DNA from: Hyalella azteca
Lineage: Eukaryota; Arthropoda; Malacostraca; Amphipoda; Hyalellidae
Assembly: GCF_000764305.2 (NCBI RefSeq)
Contig: NW_025947133.1
Span: forward strand, 62,001-126,000
DNA: 64,000 bases
Direction: 5' to 3'
Shown here: positions 62,901-64,000 of the stretch, one piece after another
Position numbering within the stretch: position 1 is the first letter of the stretch
How the letters are laid out: every line of letters begins with the position of its first letter
The notes under the pieces: model-generated
The model's database searches: none
Told to the model about the DNA's origin: nothing
What the model saw: only the letters and a program-made list of their open reading frames with translations
Made by a program: the position numbers and the translations under genes

Positions 62901-63652
62901 AGTGAAATGAAAGCCATGAGGGCCAAGCATCGGTCAACAGAATTAGTTGTGCAAAAAAACTACAACATTGTTGTTTTGGGCGGTTGTTATAAATTATTTT
63001 ACATCCGAGACATCATTGCGTATGCGTATCTAAGAAATATTTGAGAGTGTAATGCACGTCATTACGTGCATAAATATTTTGTTTTGGCCATAGATGTTAA
63101 TATCTTACGGTAATGTAATGTGATTCATCTTACAAATGTTCAAAAAGTACCATAAAAAAAAGTCTTCAACCAAAATTAATAATTAACGACCAGAGGAAAT
63201 TTGAACATGTTTTGCATCATGATGTTATCGAGAGTTTTAAACATAACGAATGGATTTATTGATTAACGCATAAAACTCGACAGTAAGCTGTGAGTGCATG
63301 ATACATTGTATTTCACTCAATGCAGTGTTACATTTCAACTTTATCATAATTATCAATCACAAATACTTAAAAGATTAATATTCTAAAGGATATGTCAACA
63401 TACTCCTGTCTGTGCTACTCCCCAACCAGGCTTCATGCCCAGGAAAAGTATTTTCTTTCCGGCTTTTCTCTCTTGCCCTGGCGGGAAGAACCTTTCGAGA
63501 TATTCCTCATAATTTTGTCGAGCGTAGTCCACCGGATCGTAGCACATGGATACTTTCCCGCCAAATGAATCACGGTCAAGTTTCATGACGTCATCGCTGA
63601 GGCGCGTTGTACGAGTCAGCAAGTTAGTGACCAGTTGATTTTCTTCAGCCAT
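59811..63652 (-). CDS. SMUG1-like uracil-DNA glycosylase, copy B (five exons)
   Basis: This is a paralogue of copy A in the same direction, about 19 kb away. The exons are 63652-63404, 62604-62371, 61997-61842, 60700-60467 and 59996-59811. All are phase 0, giving about 352 residues. It carries GMKPGWGVAQTG, VPFCE, VGRPKEAK, a DDx repeat of about 14 units, ENRLWKLL, FVHYYCP, LCDAALCEVVKLLGV, VAVGNYAEEAAHRAF and VINHPDNH. The catalytic-type Asn of motif 1 is Lys, and the HNLCP Asn is Tyr. The frame is open throughout and longer than the family norm, owing to the acidic repeat, an Ala/Lys-rich linker in exon 4 and a C-terminal tail. It is probably catalytically impaired or altered, yet the intact frame suggests it may still be expressed. 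Confidence 0.82.
60467..60700 (-). CDS. SMUG1-like copy B, exon 4
   Basis: This exon has 78 codons, between a likely acceptor aacaag and donor gtcagt, phase 0. It encodes GGGSAKAGRRMLEDLCDAAL, CEVVKLLGVTDIVAVGNYAE and EAAHRAF, followed by an Ala/Lys-rich linker (GAAPTAANGVSEDALKNTDE and GAKKGAFDVK). LCDAALCEVVKLLGV is the segment most like vertebrate SMUG1. The open frame reads past the donor for about 70 codons, but the tail is intron. Confidence 0.83.
61474..61568 (-). pseudogene. Partial extra copy of SMUG1-like exon 4 inside intron 3 of copy B
   Basis: On the minus strand this stretch reads FPDAVKTAAVGVSEDAPKNT and NKGAKKCAAEVK, then donor gtcagt and the same intron start (gaattatcaac). 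It matches the 3' half of exon 4 of copy B (FPGAAPTAANGVSEDALKNT and DEGAKKGAFDVK). The frame and donor are intact, but the 5' half of the exon and a clear acceptor are missing. It looks like a local exon duplication. Inclusion in transcripts would need a cryptic acceptor. Confidence 0.75.
61842..61997 (-). CDS. SMUG1-like copy B, exon 3 (FVHYYCP motif)
   Basis: This exon has 52 codons, between acceptor ctgtag and donor gtaaag, phase 0. It encodes ENRLWKLLLKLFKNDVEALF and LVFVHYYCPVMLLDSEEKYV. As in copy A, HNLCP has become HYYCP, so the substitution predates the duplication or was homogenised afterwards. Confidence 0.83.
62371..62604 (-). CDS. SMUG1-like copy B, exon 2 with expanded DDx repeat
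   Basis: This exon has 78 codons, between acceptor tcacag and donor gtaaga, phase 0. It begins VPFCESASDC, continues to VGRPKEAK, then has about 14 units of T/A/S-D-D, and ends NPFENASRT. The repeat is a 9-bp minisatellite (gtcgtccgc type) that keeps the frame. It adds 33 residues relative to copy A. The opposite strand is also open (Ser-rich), which is a by-product of the repeat. Confidence 0.83.
63404..63652 (-). CDS. SMUG1-like copy B, exon 1 (motif 1 with Asn to Lys)
   Basis: This exon has 83 codons from ATG at 63652 (MAEENQLVTNLL) to GGA, before donor gtatgt. It encodes DPVDYARQNYEEYLERFFP and LFLGMKPGWGVAQTG. The lysine in GMKPG replaces the Asn that orients the attacking water in SMUG1 (Asn85 in human), and copy A has Asn at the same place. 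The rest of the motif is well kept. Confidence 0.85.
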
Positions 63653-64000
63653 AATGATCTCTGCACCTAGAAAGATAAATTTTAGTTAAATAATCACCAT
63701 CTGAATCATCTTTTTCGTTGCTGAATGTCACTAAAATAGTATGACACGTTGCAATTATACGAATATTTATGTTTTTCACATAAACATTTTGGTTTATTTA
63801 ATAGCCTTAAAAAAAATCTTGTATCACAGAACCTGTTGATTCCATGATATGCGTGAGCTTTTTTCTTCTACGATGATTCCACGTTTTAATGTTTTTATTT
63901 TAAATCCCAGTTAATTTCCTCAAGTTTGAACCATTAATATTGGATTAGTGTGAATTTGATTCAGAAATATATTTCTGAGATCGGCCCTCTAAGGTGAAAA

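Larger units (their letters stand above)
59878..63980. repeat. Segmental duplication, unit B
   Basis: This is the partner of 40395-45120, in direct orientation. Similarity in the 5' flank is still visible near 63830 (gatatgcgt shared with 45040) and probably runs to or past the window end. Unit B lacks the 1.1 kb intron insertion of unit A and has the extra exon-4 fragment instead. Confidence 0.8.

Noticed and set aside
62856..63044. 62-codon plus-strand frame conserved in both duplication units
   Set aside because: The copy A equivalent has stops and an indel in an A run, so the frame is not conserved. It is duplicated intron.

Overview
This is a 64 kb piece of an AT-rich, intron-containing animal genome. 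An arthropod, perhaps a crustacean, is the best guess. The evidence is phase-0 spliced genes, decayed CR1/Jockey-like LINEs, a Penelope-like retroelement, a Tc1-type transposon remnant, a tRNA-like SINE and many minisatellites. There is no bacterial gene organisation, and no rRNA or convincing tRNA gene. The window is mostly intergenic or intronic. Very few of the open frames look protein-coding.

The clearest genes are two copies of a SMUG1-like uracil-DNA glycosylase on the minus strand. Copy A spans about 44.85 to 40.4 kb and copy B about 63.65 to 59.8 kb. Each has five exons joined by phase-0 introns, with recognisable glycosylase motifs (GMNPG..AQTG/VPF, FVHxxCP, LCDxAL..VVKLL, HPDN). They lie in a direct segmental duplication that also includes introns and flank. 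The copies have diverged at functional positions. Copy A keeps the motif-1 asparagine but has a premature stop in its last exon. Copy B has an intact C-terminus, but its motif-1 asparagine is lysine and exon 2 carries a long DDx-repeat expansion. Both copies have Tyr where SMUG1 normally has the uracil-recognising Asn in FVHNLCP. A third partial copy of exon 4 sits inside an intron of copy B.

Layout. 0-10 kb: non-coding DNA with degenerate minisatellites, a 27-bp in-phase repeat (4.1-4.4 kb), a CTG-type triplet repeat (5.76-6.07 kb) and a 50-bp repeat (8.2-8.5 kb). 10-20 kb: a 30-bp repeat next to a sequencing-adapter remnant and an N, a cluster of three hairpins (17.06 kb), and a 35-bp satellite with higher-order structure (18.18-19.15 kb). 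22.7-23.0 kb: a candidate coding exon. 24.6-25.6 kb: a TTATG pentanucleotide array with two mate-pair junction adapters left in the assembly; a third is at 28.75 kb. 26-30.4 kb: three dispersed copies of a TCCG-containing repeat. 32.6-33.6 kb: two small candidate membrane-protein frames and one unassigned frame. 35.9-36.2 kb: a hAT-like MITE. 40.4-45.1 kb: SMUG1-like copy A. 45.1-59.4 kb: a transposon-rich block with Tc1, LINE, LINE, SINE, LINE, an 0.8 kb inverted repeat, a candidate coiled-coil exon and a Penelope-like remnant. 59.8-64 kb: SMUG1-like copy B.

The most biologically interesting item is the diverging glycosylase pair. Most other unusual signals are repeats or assembly artefacts and are labelled as such.
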